Part shown: positions 22,517 through 33,681 of the stretch, piece by piece
Position numbering within the stretch: the first letter of the stretch is position 1
Layout: each line of letters opens with the position of its first letter
Origin: Melampsora larici-populina 98AG31
Taxonomy: Eukaryota; Basidiomycota; Pucciniomycetes; Pucciniales; Melampsoraceae
Length of the DNA: 64,000 nucleotides
Direction of reading: 5' to 3'
NCBI RefSeq assembly: GCF_000204055.1
Contig: NW_006768770.1
Coordinates: 453,196 to 517,195 of the forward strand
Translations under genes and position numbers: made by a program
The notes under the pieces: generated by a model
Database searches by the model: none
What the model was told of the DNA's origin: nothing
What the model saw: only the letters and a program-made list of their open reading frames with translations

Positions 22517-25500
22517 ATGCGGTGTCAAGTGCTTTGTGTCTCTGGAACTCTTTTCCTACTATTTACCTTTGGATTCACATATTTGGTCTTTGCTACTGAG
22601 CAATTCGAAACTTCGGCCCCTTCGACAGAATCATCGTCTACTACAACACAAAATGACGATTTGTCAACTCCGCCTATAGAGGCTCAGAATTCTGTAGATT
22701 CTGTAGATGGTTCTTTACCTTCTCAATCACTAAAACCTCCACCATCAGAAGGTACGAATCTCAAAGATCAACTTTGGTGTTTTTTTTTGAAATCCATACA
22801 TCTTAACTTATTTATATGATTTGTTTTTCAGGTGTTTTGTTATACAATCGGGCTCAACGTCTACTTAATCATGTTCAGGCTCATTCAACACCTATTCCTC
22901 CTCGAATATCTCTTCAACCCTCAGCTTCATTCCTTTCTCCTTCATCTTACGCCCCTCTACTGGACCGGGCCTCATGGCTCAACCGTGGTATATTCTCTTA
23001 CCTTATCAAGCTCGTCCGTCAAGAAAAACCTTCAACATCATCCGATGATACAGATGATTCAAGATCTGAAAGAAAAAGAAACGGATTAGTCAACTTTTTG
23101 TTACTTCCACGACGGATCTTTGATAAGTTTGGAAGAACATCAGAACGGATTACTAAAGGTGGTCGAAAGAATGGTAGCGCCAAGGTTTTAGGTCAAAGAG
23201 ATGCTGAAGAGGCTACTTATCGAGCGGCTGAACTTCTCGAGAGAGCTACGTATGAGCATGGAAATCCTGATGCTGGTCTAGCGTTAGGTAATTTATGGCT
23301 CTGGGGTGGTACTCCTCCTGGTCTCATTAAGCGAAATGCTACAAAAGCTATGCAAGCCTATAAATGGGTTGCCGATCTTACTGGAAATGCTACTGCTCAG
23401 GCAAATCTGGCGTTTCTTTACGCAACAGGTTATGGTGGCGCGTTAGGAAATGAGCTGGTCAATACTGGTGATCAGAGTACTGCACTTTTGTATTACACTT
23501 TTGCTGCGCTGGGCGGTGATTATGCAGCAGAGATGTCTCTAGGGTATCGTCATTGGACTGGAATTGGCACTAAACAGAGCTGTAGTGATGCGTTACCCTT
23601 CTACAAGAGTGCGGCCACTAAAGGTGAGTCAAAATTGTCCTTGATGGGATCCTATTTATTTGAAAATCAACTCATCATTTGATCCTCAAACAGCTATGAA
23701 AACGTTCAATTCGGGCCCACCCGGTGGTCATCATATGCCACCTCTCAAGGTTCGGCTATCTGATCGCGACGGTGGGGTTTATGGACCTGGTGCTTCTGTG
23801 GCTTCGACTGGTACCAATCGACACCAACACTCACCTCAACATCCAGCCACAGTTCAAGAGTGGAATGACGTTTTGGAATTCTATCGTCAGTTATTCAGTC
23901 TTGACTACATCAGAGTTTTGCTTCTTAGCTCATGATTTGCTTTTTGAATTTTTTAGAGTTTCATGCTGAGAGAGGGGACGCTACGTTTATGTTTCGGCTT
24001 GGTCGAATTTATTATTACGGGTTTGGAACTGCTGGAGATGATATCAAAGATTTTGCAGTGACCAATGGTCGTAATTTTCGAAAAGCTCTAATGTGGTTCA
24101 ATCGAATTGCAAGGACAGTATGGCCTAGGGATCCTGAAGCCGCTACTTCTCCTACCGGTCAATCATTCCAGAATTCACAAGGACATTGGCAAACACCTGT
24201 GATAGGAGCCTATGACGCATCAAAAGATGTGAAGTTGAAGGTTGATGAGCATCAAGCTATGGCTGCTGGATTGGCCGCTGGGTTCTTAGGACGACTTTAC
24301 CTGAGAGGAGAAGGAGTTCCGCGTAACAATGCTAAAGCGTTCTTATGGTTTAGTCGTGGTGAAGTTCAAGTCAGTTATCTACGCATCTTCTTGATGTCTA
24401 TCTCATCATTAACTTCTGTTATCATTTGCATTATTTCAGGGTGATAGAGAATCTCACAACGGGTTGGGGCTCATGTATCAGGACGGATTGGGCGTGCAGG
24501 AAGACATTGACAAGGCTGTGGATTACTTTCAGACAGCCGCAAATGCAGAGCTTGCCGATGCACATGTCAACCTTGGGAAATACTATATGGGTCAGTCTTT
24601 TTGTTTTCAGACGAAAAAATCACATGTGATCTCGACTTTTCCTTACACGGACGATGATTTCATTTTTATAGGAGTGGATGATTACGTCAGCGCCGTGTCT
24701 TTTTTCGACTCAGCCATCAAACATGGCGATAGTTTTCAATCATACTTTTACCTAGCTGAGATCAATTCGGAACAAATCGGACGTGCTGATTTATGTCCGA
24801 TAGCTGTAGCATTTTATAAACGTGTGGCCGAGCGAGGAGATTGGTTTCAAGAAGTTTATTGGAAAGCTGAAAAGGCATGGGCAGATGGAGATGAAGCTAC
24901 TGCTTTATTGGGTTATTGGATGACAGCTGAACGTGGATATGAAGTGGCTCAGAATAATATGGCATATATTTTGGATCGTCATAAACGTCGAATCCAATTA
25001 CCTATTGAACAATACTCTAGTAATTCGACCGATCGTCTTGCTCTTACCTACTGGACTCGATCGGCTGCACAAGATAACATTGATGCGTTAGTCAAGATGG
25101 GTGATTATTATTTGTCAGGTTATGGTTCATTATCTGGGATCCCACAACCCGAGAAAGCGGCTGCATGTTATCAAACTGCGACAAATACTCATTTGAGTGC
25201 TATGTCAATGTGGAATTTAGGATGGATGCACGAGAATGGGATCGGAGTTTCACAAGATTATCATTTGGCGAAACGATTTTATGATTTAGCTCTCGAGACT
25301 AATACAGAGGCTTCTTTGCCAGTCACACTGTCATTAATCAAACTTTACGCTCGTTCATTGTGGGGTTATGTGGTACATGGCAATTCAAAACACCTTTCGC
25401 TCTTTACGTATTCGAATGAAGATGCGGCTAAATCTGGCTGGTGGTCTTTACGTAAGGTACGGGATGAGATTACAAGTAGATGGTTTGGGATCGCACCACC

Positions 25501-26150
25501 TGCAGGAGCTAATCAAGATGGAGGACCACCACGCACTGCGAATGGTGATATGCCAATGTCAGATGCTGAAGCTGCTGCATTCGATGTTACTGCTGCTCAG
25601 CGTGCATTGCAACAGGATGATGATCCTGTAGAATGGGCCAGGAATGCACGTGATCGAGAGAGACTGCAGACAGAAGAAGGGGATGATGATGATTTGTTTT
25701 TGGCTGGTGAGGGTGGTGACGATTTCATTGAAACGATTGGTATCCTTTTCCTGTGTCTTGGTGTTGGGTATGTGTTTTTACTGTTTTACTATATACAGTT
25801 CTGTTCATTGACGCTAATGGGAGTCTTGACTTGCTGATCTGACTGTTCTGGATTACAGCGCGTTTATCTTTCTACGGCAGCAACGAGAACAAGCGAACGC
25901 GAGGGCCGAAACTGAACGTCAAGCTACTGAAGTACCAGAAGCAGTTGTGAATGCAGCACCTACTCCCACCACTACGATTACTGACAACACAAACACATCA
26001 ACAACATTTACTTCTGGGACTAACTTGGAAGCTTCTACAACACTCAATCCTGCCAGTCAAAATGATTCAAATAATTTGATTACTCGTAGACGCACAAACG
26101 AAGCTGGTTCGACATCTGATAATGATGAAACCAATACACGAAATGAGTAA
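22517..26150 (+). CDS. HRD3: ER-associated degradation adaptor, HRD3/SEL1L-like (Sel1 repeats)
   Basis: Lumenal scaffold of the HRD1 ubiquitin-ligase complex, which recruits misfolded glycoproteins for ER-associated degradation. Seven exons: 22517-22751, 22832-23623, 23694-23885, 23957-24369, 24440-24590, 24672-25767 and 25859-26150. Phases agree, giving 1056 aa. Features: N-terminal signal peptide (LCVSGTLFLLFTFGFTYLVFA), Ser/Thr-rich linker, and many Sel1 repeats (for example GNLWLWGG, ANLAFLYATGYG, FRLGRIYYYGFGT, LGRLYLRGEGVPRNNAKA, GLGLMYQDGLGV, HVNLGKYYMG, MWNLGWMHENGIGVSQDYHLA). The last Sel1 repeats are followed by one membrane segment split over exons 6/7 (IGILFLCLGVGAFIFL) and a short Thr/Asn-rich cytosolic tail. 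The domain order matches HRD3/SEL1L, so the assignment is strong. Confidence 0.92.
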
Positions 26151-27302
26151 GATTTTTTTTGGAAGTGGATGTAGTTTGTTGAGTAAGATGTAATTATAGC
26201 AATATAGCCCCTTGATCTACACTGTCGTAGAAGAAGAAAAAATATGGTGCAAAAAGCAAAGTTTATGCATTTTGATTTTAATTTTGAGTAGCTGTTTTGA
26301 AAGGTGTAGCGGGTCCCTCGACTTCAGAAACTTTCATCGTGGACGCTGGCAAAGACTGGATCCATTTGGCATACAAGTACAAGGCGATGAGTAACAGAAG
26401 TATGCAATGCAATATGTGTAATTTAAAGGAAATTTGCCTTACAATGCTTCATATGGTGCTCCTGACGTGAGGTGTTCGTGTGGTCTGGCGATTTTGTTGA
26501 AGGTCTTTTTGAGCCCCTGTAGAGTCTTCTGACTTGGAGTGATCAAAAATAATTGACCTTGTAGATATTTGTGACCTTTGCTCTGACTACTAGACTCAAG
26601 TGTACAAACATCTTGTGAGCTCATGTGACCTACAACCTTGCTATGCCTGTGGTATAAGTCCTCAAGATTGTTGAGTATAGTTTCTTGCTATGGAATACGT
26701 CATCAGTCAGCAGCTCAGCCACCTGCTGAGAGTCTGTTTGACTTTTGAAGGTGTCTAAGAGTGAAATGAGAAATCCTCACTGCTGATTATGTAAATCAAT
26801 TCTCTTTGAAAGATGTTAACTATAGGGAAAGCCTTGAAGCTAATAAGTGATATCTTTCAATTCAAGATCATTGGCATCAAATATACTCCAACTTATAAAG
26901 AAGGCGATGCAAGTGGACTGGGAGGCATTGAATATATATGAATTGATTTCTCTGGAGGTTATCACTGATCAACTTTCTGTATCTGATTTTAATTTCTAGG
27001 AGGGAGCAGGGCTGCATATTATGTTTGTTGAATGTCAGCCTTTGACTCCAAGAGCAGCATTGGGTTAACTTTGAGCCCAAGATTGCACCCATGTCAAGTT
27101 CAATTGTTCTGCATGTCACAAATCTTCCAAATGTGTCAAGTAAAGAAGCTTATGGGCCTTATGTAGCTAGGGTGAGTTATGTATGTATGTCTATGTATAG
27201 GTTGAGGGTATGCTTATAATTGAGAATCTTAACATTTTGGTTGGTTGGAGTCTTGGTGTCATTGAGTGTTTCTCTTCAGCTCATCTTGACTTCTTGATCA
27301 AC
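26151..27302. other. Intergenic between HRD3 and uS15m
   Basis: No supported gene. A poly-T tract follows the HRD3 stop, as in a 3' UTR; the proximal 150-200 bases before 27303 are presumably the uS15m promoter. Confidence 0.45.
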
Positions 27303-28416
27303 ATGTCTTCGTCATCCTCATTGACTCAACTTATTCGACGTGGCACTTCAACAAGATCAAGTTAGTCTCTCTTTCAACTCTAGATCTCATCTTGATCGGC
27401 TTTAGCTTACCATCAACTTGACCCTTTTTGAAGCCCCCATTCAAGCAATCTCAAATCAAAGGACAACTCCTATCATCATCAATAATCCTATTCAAATCCA
27501 ATCATCATACTTTTCTACATCAATCATCAATCTAGTTAAAACTAAATCACAAAAAAAAGAAATCAAACGACAAAAAACTAAAGCATATGAATCTTTAAAA
27601 GAACAAAAACAAATCAATTTGCAAAAAGAAAAACCTGATCCGATCTTAGGTTATTCAACTTCCAAACCAAAAGATTATCTTACATGGGAAAATTGTGAAT
27701 TAAATCAATTAATTTTAAAAAATGAAGATGTTTGGTCAGGTAAATTAGGTGAAGGTGAACAAGTCGATCAAATCCCAAATCTATTAAACTTTGGTTTAAC
27801 AGATGATCATAAAGAACTTTTATTCAAAGCTTTACCTTTAGTTAGTAGTCAAAAATCAATCTTAGATGTTACTAATTTCGAATCTGTTCAACAACAACGT
27901 CAAGACAAAAGTATTTCAGAAGAATCTTTGAAACAGAAAGCTTTGACTAGGATCCTAGATTTAAGGAATGCTGATTCTAAAGCGATTGATAAAGTTAACA
28001 AATCACGTATCATTAAAGCTTTCTCTCCAAAACCAACTCTTGATGAAGAACAGAAGCTAGACCCAGGTTGTGCAGAAGTTCAAGGTATGAATCTTGATCT
28101 TTTCATGAATCTAGCCTGCTCTGTCCAAGTGGCTCACAAATGATGATCTTTTCTCTCATCGTTAGCTGCTATCGCCACTTATCGGATCCATGCTGTACTA
28201 AAGCACGCCTGGTCCAATACTCGTGACGTTCATTCTCGCCGCCATTTAACTCAACTTGTTATGCATCGAATGAAAACACTCAAGAATTTAAGAAACAATG
28301 CACCAAATCGATATCGTGAACTTTTACCTAGGATCGGACTGCAACCTCGTTATTTAACTGAAGAACTGATCATTCGATCAAAGTTACCACTCAAACCAGG
28401 TGAACTAGCTCACTAA
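27303..28416 (+). CDS. Mitochondrial small-subunit ribosomal protein uS15m
   Basis: S15-family protein of the mitochondrial ribosome (yeast MRPS28 equivalent), binding helix 22 of the small-subunit rRNA. Exons 27303-27360, 27434-28084 and 28166-28416 (phases 1 and 1) give 319 aa. The N-terminus MSSSSSLTQLIRRGTS and a later YFSTSI look like a mitochondrial targeting segment and cleavage region. A Lys-rich linker follows. The C-terminal third has the S15 signature: ATYRIHAVLKHAWSN, DVHSRRHLTQLVMHRMKTLK and NNAPNRYREL. Convergent with BUD31, with 149 bases between the stop codons. The first intron was chosen by phase and its pyrimidine tract, so exon 1 is slightly less certain than the rest. Confidence 0.87.
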
Positions 28417-28565
28417 TTCATCATCATCAAGAAAGAAAACAAAAAACAAAACTTTTGATAAAAGCTAGATGAACCGTTTAAAAATATTTCTTGTCTTGGA
28501 TTATATACATCAATTTACATCATCAACAAAAAAAGCTCAATTCAGATATAATGCCTGGTGCCCTT

Positions 28566-29437
28566 TCAGTCTCCTGATGCGCATCCACGACAGCCTGTTG
28601 AGATAGGTTTTACAATTAGCTTGACGGATTGATGATCGGATTTGACTATGGTCAATTGTAGTGAGAACCGAGCCTGTGAACTGACCACAATGTATACATT
28701 CTACCACGGTACCTGGCTTCAGTTGTGCCTTGGGTACTCGACAAATACAAACTGATCCAGCATAGTTCATATCCTATAAAGACATGTAAATATGATATCA
28801 GCTATGGTGATCTGATTGCCTATGAAGCCAAAGAATCCACGAACCCTTGATTGAACACATCGAGCGCAACAAAGACCTTCAAATCCACTTCTTTTCCATT
28901 TAGCTATCAAACTAAAAAGAAATGAAAAAAAAACTTGGTAAGATGAGTCTGATCTTCATTGGATTGGTTCCAAGATGTTTGAAATTGAAACTTTCTCCCT
29001 TTCTCCCTTTCTCTTTCTCTGATGATGATGAAAAATTCACTTACTTTGCATCAGCATAACTTTCTTCTAATAACCATTCATATAATTCAGTTGAAATAGC
29101 TTCTCTTTTATAATATAAATCATAAATATAACGACTTCTAATATGATTGATTCTCATAATTGGCCAAATTGATTCATTTTTTCTTTTTCCTTCATGATCT
29201 GCACTTTCAGCTACCAAAAAAGAATCAAGATTCAAAAAAAGTTGAAAAGATCAATAAGAATTAATCATAAATCAAAAAAGATAAAATCGATATGAATTCA
29301 TCAAAACAAACAAGTCATCATCATTATCATCATGACTTACCATCTCTCATCTTACGAGCATATTCATCTAAGATTGGTTCGATTTCTTCAAATCCTTCGG
29401 GTGGTGGTTTAGATCGATTTGTACGAATCTTTGGCAT
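28566..29437 (-). CDS. BUD31: Pre-mRNA splicing factor BUD31 (G10 protein)
   Basis: Conserved spliceosomal zinc protein associated with U2 snRNP and the activated spliceosome. Five exons, 29437-29341, 29210-29045, 28911-28845, 28773-28686 and 28594-28566, give 148 aa, the usual size. Conserved blocks: N-terminal [64 protein letters not shown], then Cys motifs [41 protein letters not shown]. The last exon is only 29 bases and is needed to restore the terminal HCGCRGC zinc cluster. Intact, so this is an active housekeeping gene inside a repeat-rich region. Confidence 0.95.
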
Positions 29438-29592
29438 TCTTTTTCCTTTTCTTTTTTGGGGGGGCGTGTGGGTTCTGATCGGTTTGAATGTGAGACTCGA
29501 GAGATATCTTGCTTTCGAGTATAGTATCCGATTGACACTGCGAATATAATGTATTTTTCCGAGGTGAAAAATGATTACATTTATTTCACAAA

Positions 29593-29923
29593 GGGATTCA
29601 GAGCACTCAATCTGGCCTTAAGAGGGTAAAAAGTCAGGCCGGGTCACGGGGTGAAATCTGGCCAAAGTTCTCAAGTTGGTCTATATGATGAGAACACTAC
29701 CAATCCCATTGCTAGCATTGAAGTCCAGTATCAAAGCTCAGGATCGGGTAATACTCCGTTGCTCTCAGTACCGATCGGGATTCAGAGCACTCAATCTGGC
29801 CTTAAGAGGGTAAAAAGTCAGGCCGGGTCACGGGGTGAAATCTGGCCAAAGTTCTCAAGTTGGTCTATATGATGAGAACACTACCAATCCCATTGCTAGC
29901 ATTGAAGTCCAGTATCAAAGCTC
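29593..29923. repeat. 147-bp near-perfect direct duplication, period 184
   Basis: Segment 29593-29739 (gggattcagagcactcaat... to ...tatcaaagctc) recurs at 29777-29923 with no difference that I can see, separated by a 37-base spacer. A recent local duplication. No conserved coding content. Confidence 0.9.
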
Positions 29924-30070
29924 TCCAGACTCCTGACTCCTTAGATGGTAGAAGCACAAGTAAAAAATGGCCTGTTTAATCCAAAGAAGATCACCAGCTC
30001 ACTTGCAAATTCAATCCCTTGGATCATCTATGTACATACTCTGACTTCAATCCCCTTGAGACCTTCAATA

Positions 30071-30974
30071 CAGTCTAACCCGCGCTGTTGTATACCCGCG
30101 CATATGCATATCCAGCCAAAATGCATAGGTTTTGGTCTCCACCACGCTGGTGCGGGCCAAAACAAGATTTTAATTGCATATTGCATGATGCATAGGGTCA
30201 AAGCAAAAAAAATTATATCTTGGAAGCGGTATTGCATAGGTCAAACCCAGTGATGTGGTGGTGATACTGACAAAAAGCAACAGCAGTTGTGCTTTGGAAT
30301 GATCAGCAAAGTGATATCACCCACCTCACACGATCTTTGGCTCCCTTAGATCAATTTGCATCTTTTTTCATCATGTCTGCTACTGAAAACAAGGAATTAG
30401 CTCACATAGAGGGCACTGGTACAGCTTCTGGTCTCAAATTGGACAACTCTTTGCAGAAGTATGCCGAGATGCTTGAGTCCGAGCTGTTTTTTGGTAACAA
30501 AAAACAAGTGGCAATAACTGATTTCTTCCAACGTGTGACTATATCTAACACTTGATTATTGATAGCCTTCAAAAATACTTCAATTTCTTTCTTTTTGTAC
30601 ATGTCGTACCAAATAAGCACAAGTCCTCAAAAGTTATTGTTTGTTGACTGTTTTTTGTAACACATTGTACTTGATAAAGCATGTTCTTGAAAACAATTGT
30701 TTTTGTTTCTTTCTGTACATATCGTACTAAATAGACAACAAATGTCCTCAAAATTAAACACTTTCTTACTGAAGTTTTCCCACCTTCACCCTCTCTTGTC
30801 CCATATGGGTGGGGTAATACAATAACCGTACTAATGCATAATTCTATGCAATACACCCCAAAATCTAAATGCATATTTTTATGCATTTTGGGGGTGTAGG
30901 TCAAAAAGCATAACCCGTCTAATTGCATAGGAAAGTGAGTCTCCCCAAATTATGCATTAGCGCGGGTTAGACTG
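30071..30974. mobile_element. pogo/Tigger-derived non-autonomous element, 904 bp
   Basis: Terminal inverted repeats CAGTCTAACCCGCGCT on both ends, flanked by TA on each side (30069-30070, 30975-30976), the Tc1/mariner-pogo target. Subterminal regions are rich in ATGCAT words. The only coding remnant matches the C-terminal tail of a pogo-type transposase (next entry), so this looks like an internal-deletion derivative. Confidence 0.88.
30373..30555 (+). pseudogene. Transposase C-terminal remnant with PIP-box-like motif
   Basis: A 60-codon open frame from ATG 30373 ends ...KKQVAITDFFQRVTISNT. QVAITDFF fits the PCNA-interacting consensus QxxIxxFF, and pogo-type transposases are known to carry such a motif near their C-terminus. 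No DDE catalytic region remains. Either a fossil tail or a minimal retained peptide; whether it is expressed is unknown. Confidence 0.5.
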
Positions 30975-30976
30975 TA

Positions 30977-31976
30977 CCAGACCAGGCTATGAAACAAATA
31001 TCCTATTCCTACTGTTGACTAGATGTACTTTAAAAGAACAAATCTTATGGTCATCACAAACACATCTCCATCTCCATTATCTTTTTATAAACTTGAGGTT
31101 GAGATAATCATTTCAAATCAACAAACAACCTCAACCCTTTTCACTCTCTTTCTAAACCCACAACAATACCCGAACCGCTCCGCTCCAAATATTGGTTTCG
31201 GAGCGGTTTCGGAGCGGTTTTTGGGTCCGCTACAACCCTCGCATTACATAGCGGATGCTACGCACCGAAACCCCAGACCCGGTGTGGTGATCAGAACCCA
31301 CCTCACCCTTTTCTATTTATACACAAAAAGAGTCTCATTTGATTCATGCTCAAGATCACTCGCTAGGAATCTTCTCAAGCTTTTAGGCAAGGCATAACTT
31401 TCAATCAGAACCTAAAACATAATCAATTTCACGTTATTCATCTTAAGTTAATATGGAAACCAAGTAACAACATCTTAAACAACAATTTAAGTATATGATA
31501 TTCTAAAAGTAAGAATATCATAGTTACATGGGTTGAACTGAATTAAAATTAGATAAAAGATATGAGAGGGAATTATGAGTTGGATCGATTGAGTTGAAGA
31601 ATAGTAAGAGGAGAGAATGGAACTAAGGAGATGAATATAGTCGAGATTGAGGAGATGTAAGAGGTAGTAGCATTAAGAAGAAAGTAGTCAGTAAGTGAAA
31701 TCGAATAGAAAAGAGCGGGAGAGTGAGGATAAGAAGACTACATACCTATAAAAGAACCTAGTTAGAAATCAAGATCAGACCTTAAGATCGAAATCGAAGT
31801 ACATAGGTTGAAATCGGTATTGATGAAAGGATTGATTTTGAGAAGTGTAGTTGAAAACAGAGCCGAGAGTTGAAAGTAAAAAAAAAGGAGGAGCTATAGG
31901 ATGAGAAAGAAAGATTCAGTGGGGTAGTTAAGAGTGGAGGCAAATAGATTTGATAAAGGAAAGGAACTTACATGTA
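30977..31976. other. Non-coding, with hAT-like terminus and purine-rich tract
   Basis: At about 31165-31225, caatacccgaaccgctccgc is followed by ttcggagcggtttcggagcg, an inverted array resembling the right end of hAT-2 (ggagcggttcaggtattg near 50318-50335). It may be a lone hAT terminus or MITE. From about 31560 to 31960 the plus strand is strongly purine-rich (gag, aag, gga words). No gene seen. Confidence 0.45.
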
Positions 31977-33297
31977 CACCAGGGGGTAATGGTCCTCGGC
32001 CTCGGCCGGTTCCTGTGACGATTTCAAAGGTTTCGTCACCTGAACCGCCCAGGAAGGTGTGGAACCGGTTTCGCCGAAACCGATTCGCACACCGTTCCAC
32101 CACCGCTTCTGGAACGAGTTGCATGTCAGCAACCGTTTGAGAACGGCTGCTGAGGCGGTGGTGGAGCGGTTTGTTCGACACCGATTGCAATCGGTGTCGA
32201 ACTGTCAATATATGAACAGTGACCGTATGAAAATGGTCACAAGGGATGAAAGTTATCTTTTAAAAAACAACTCACACTGATTGATTGTGCCACAGATAAG
32301 GTCACAATCGATCTGATTCACCATTTGTTGAACAAATCACTGCCAGCAAAAAGGCATTGTCCTTCACAAGCAGCACGTGCAAAAACATGTACATACTCAG
32401 ATTTTCAATCGATCGATTTCATGTTTCAGACCTGCAGGGTGAAGTCACAACCCATATATTATTTATACGCGTCATTTATTTGAAGCTGATGCTGCTTTGG
32501 CTCTATATTGATTTCTTCGAAACATAACAGGACCTGGTAACTTTTCGGATCCAGATTCGAAAACAGTAGGATACAGAGCGGTGGTCATCAACTTACCGAG
32601 GTTCTGTAGATCTGGTGAGGCTGATTTAATTGTCTTTGTTTGGTTGAGATAAACTTAACATCCTGCTGATCCATTAAATGAACTTGTACGCAAATCATCA
32701 TCAGGAGGCCTTTTTGATACCTCGAAAAGTAGCCAGGTCCAATTTGAGGTTTGGTTACCTGTGGAGGACTGGAGTGGTAGATTTGCATTTGTTGGGAATG
32801 GTGGAGCTCAGCAACTTGATCATTTACATAATGAAGGTATTGAGGAACAAATCGGTTAATGATTTGGAAGCAAACCTATATGACAAAGGGTAGTATCACA
32901 TTGTGGTCTGCATGGTGTAGCGGTGAAAGCCTCTGTGGCCATGGCCAAGACCTTTGCTTGTTTTTGAGCCTGTGTTCTAGCCCCACTGCTTGATTGTCTT
33001 TTTGGCCAATTCCACGCCGTACCCTCAGAACGTTCCAGGAACGGCTTTGGGAACCGGAGGGAGCGGTGCTGACGGATCTTCCAAAGTCGTTCCTGGAACG
33101 CTGCAGGCCTCGTTCCAGGGACTGTGTTTAGCGGTCACCAAGGCAGTTTGCTTGCACCGCCAAAAACGGTGATGGAAACCGTGTTCGTGCGGTCCCATCT
33201 GAGATCGTCTCAGAAACGACACAGATAGTTTAAAACCGTGACAGCAGGAAAACGGTTTTGAAAACCGTTTTCTTGCCGTAGGTTTACCCCCCTGGTG
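31977..33297. mobile_element. TA-flanked element rich in perfect palindromes, 1.32 kb
   Basis: Ends are inverted repeats CACCAGGGGGTAA (left) and TTACCCCCCTGGTG (right), each next to TA (31975-31976, 33298-33299). Both arms are packed with palindromes: a 30-base perfect one at 32173-32202 (half-site GTTCGACACCGATTG), a 25-base one at 33248-33272 (GAAAACGGTTTT around one G), GGTTTCGCCGAAACC near 32066, and several gttcc-ggaac motifs at 33023-33120. No transposase. A tRNA-like A box/B box pair lies inside at 32913-32981. Probably a non-autonomous Tc1/mariner-type foldback. Confidence 0.75.
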
Positions 33298-33681
33298 TAC
33301 CAGCAATAAGAGACTGATGTGGGAGTTGAAGGTTGCAGTTGAAAACCGGGACTAGATATTAAGGTCCAGGCGCAGATTCCCAGTTTTTTTCGCTGGTATC
33401 CAACTTTAGAGTGGTTTTAACCTTTGCGATCAGCAGTCACTTCTAGAGTTCGAGTGACAGAGTCGAGAGAGCTAGAGAGTGTCACTCGCTGCCCCATGTA
33501 ACCCCATGGCCTTTGGGATGTACCATTCGTTGACACTTCGGCCTGACGTGGTTGGTCGTTGGACATATCAACCCTTGGGCAGGTGATATGCTCTCTCACT
33601 CATCCTTTTATATATATACCTCCGATCAACCTCTCCAGCCGGCTTCCATTATTCCACTATCACCTTCACTACCTCGCCCTC

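Noticed and set aside
26877..27119. 80-codon minus-strand frame upstream of uS15m
   Set aside because: No recognisable features and no supporting signals; likely chance.
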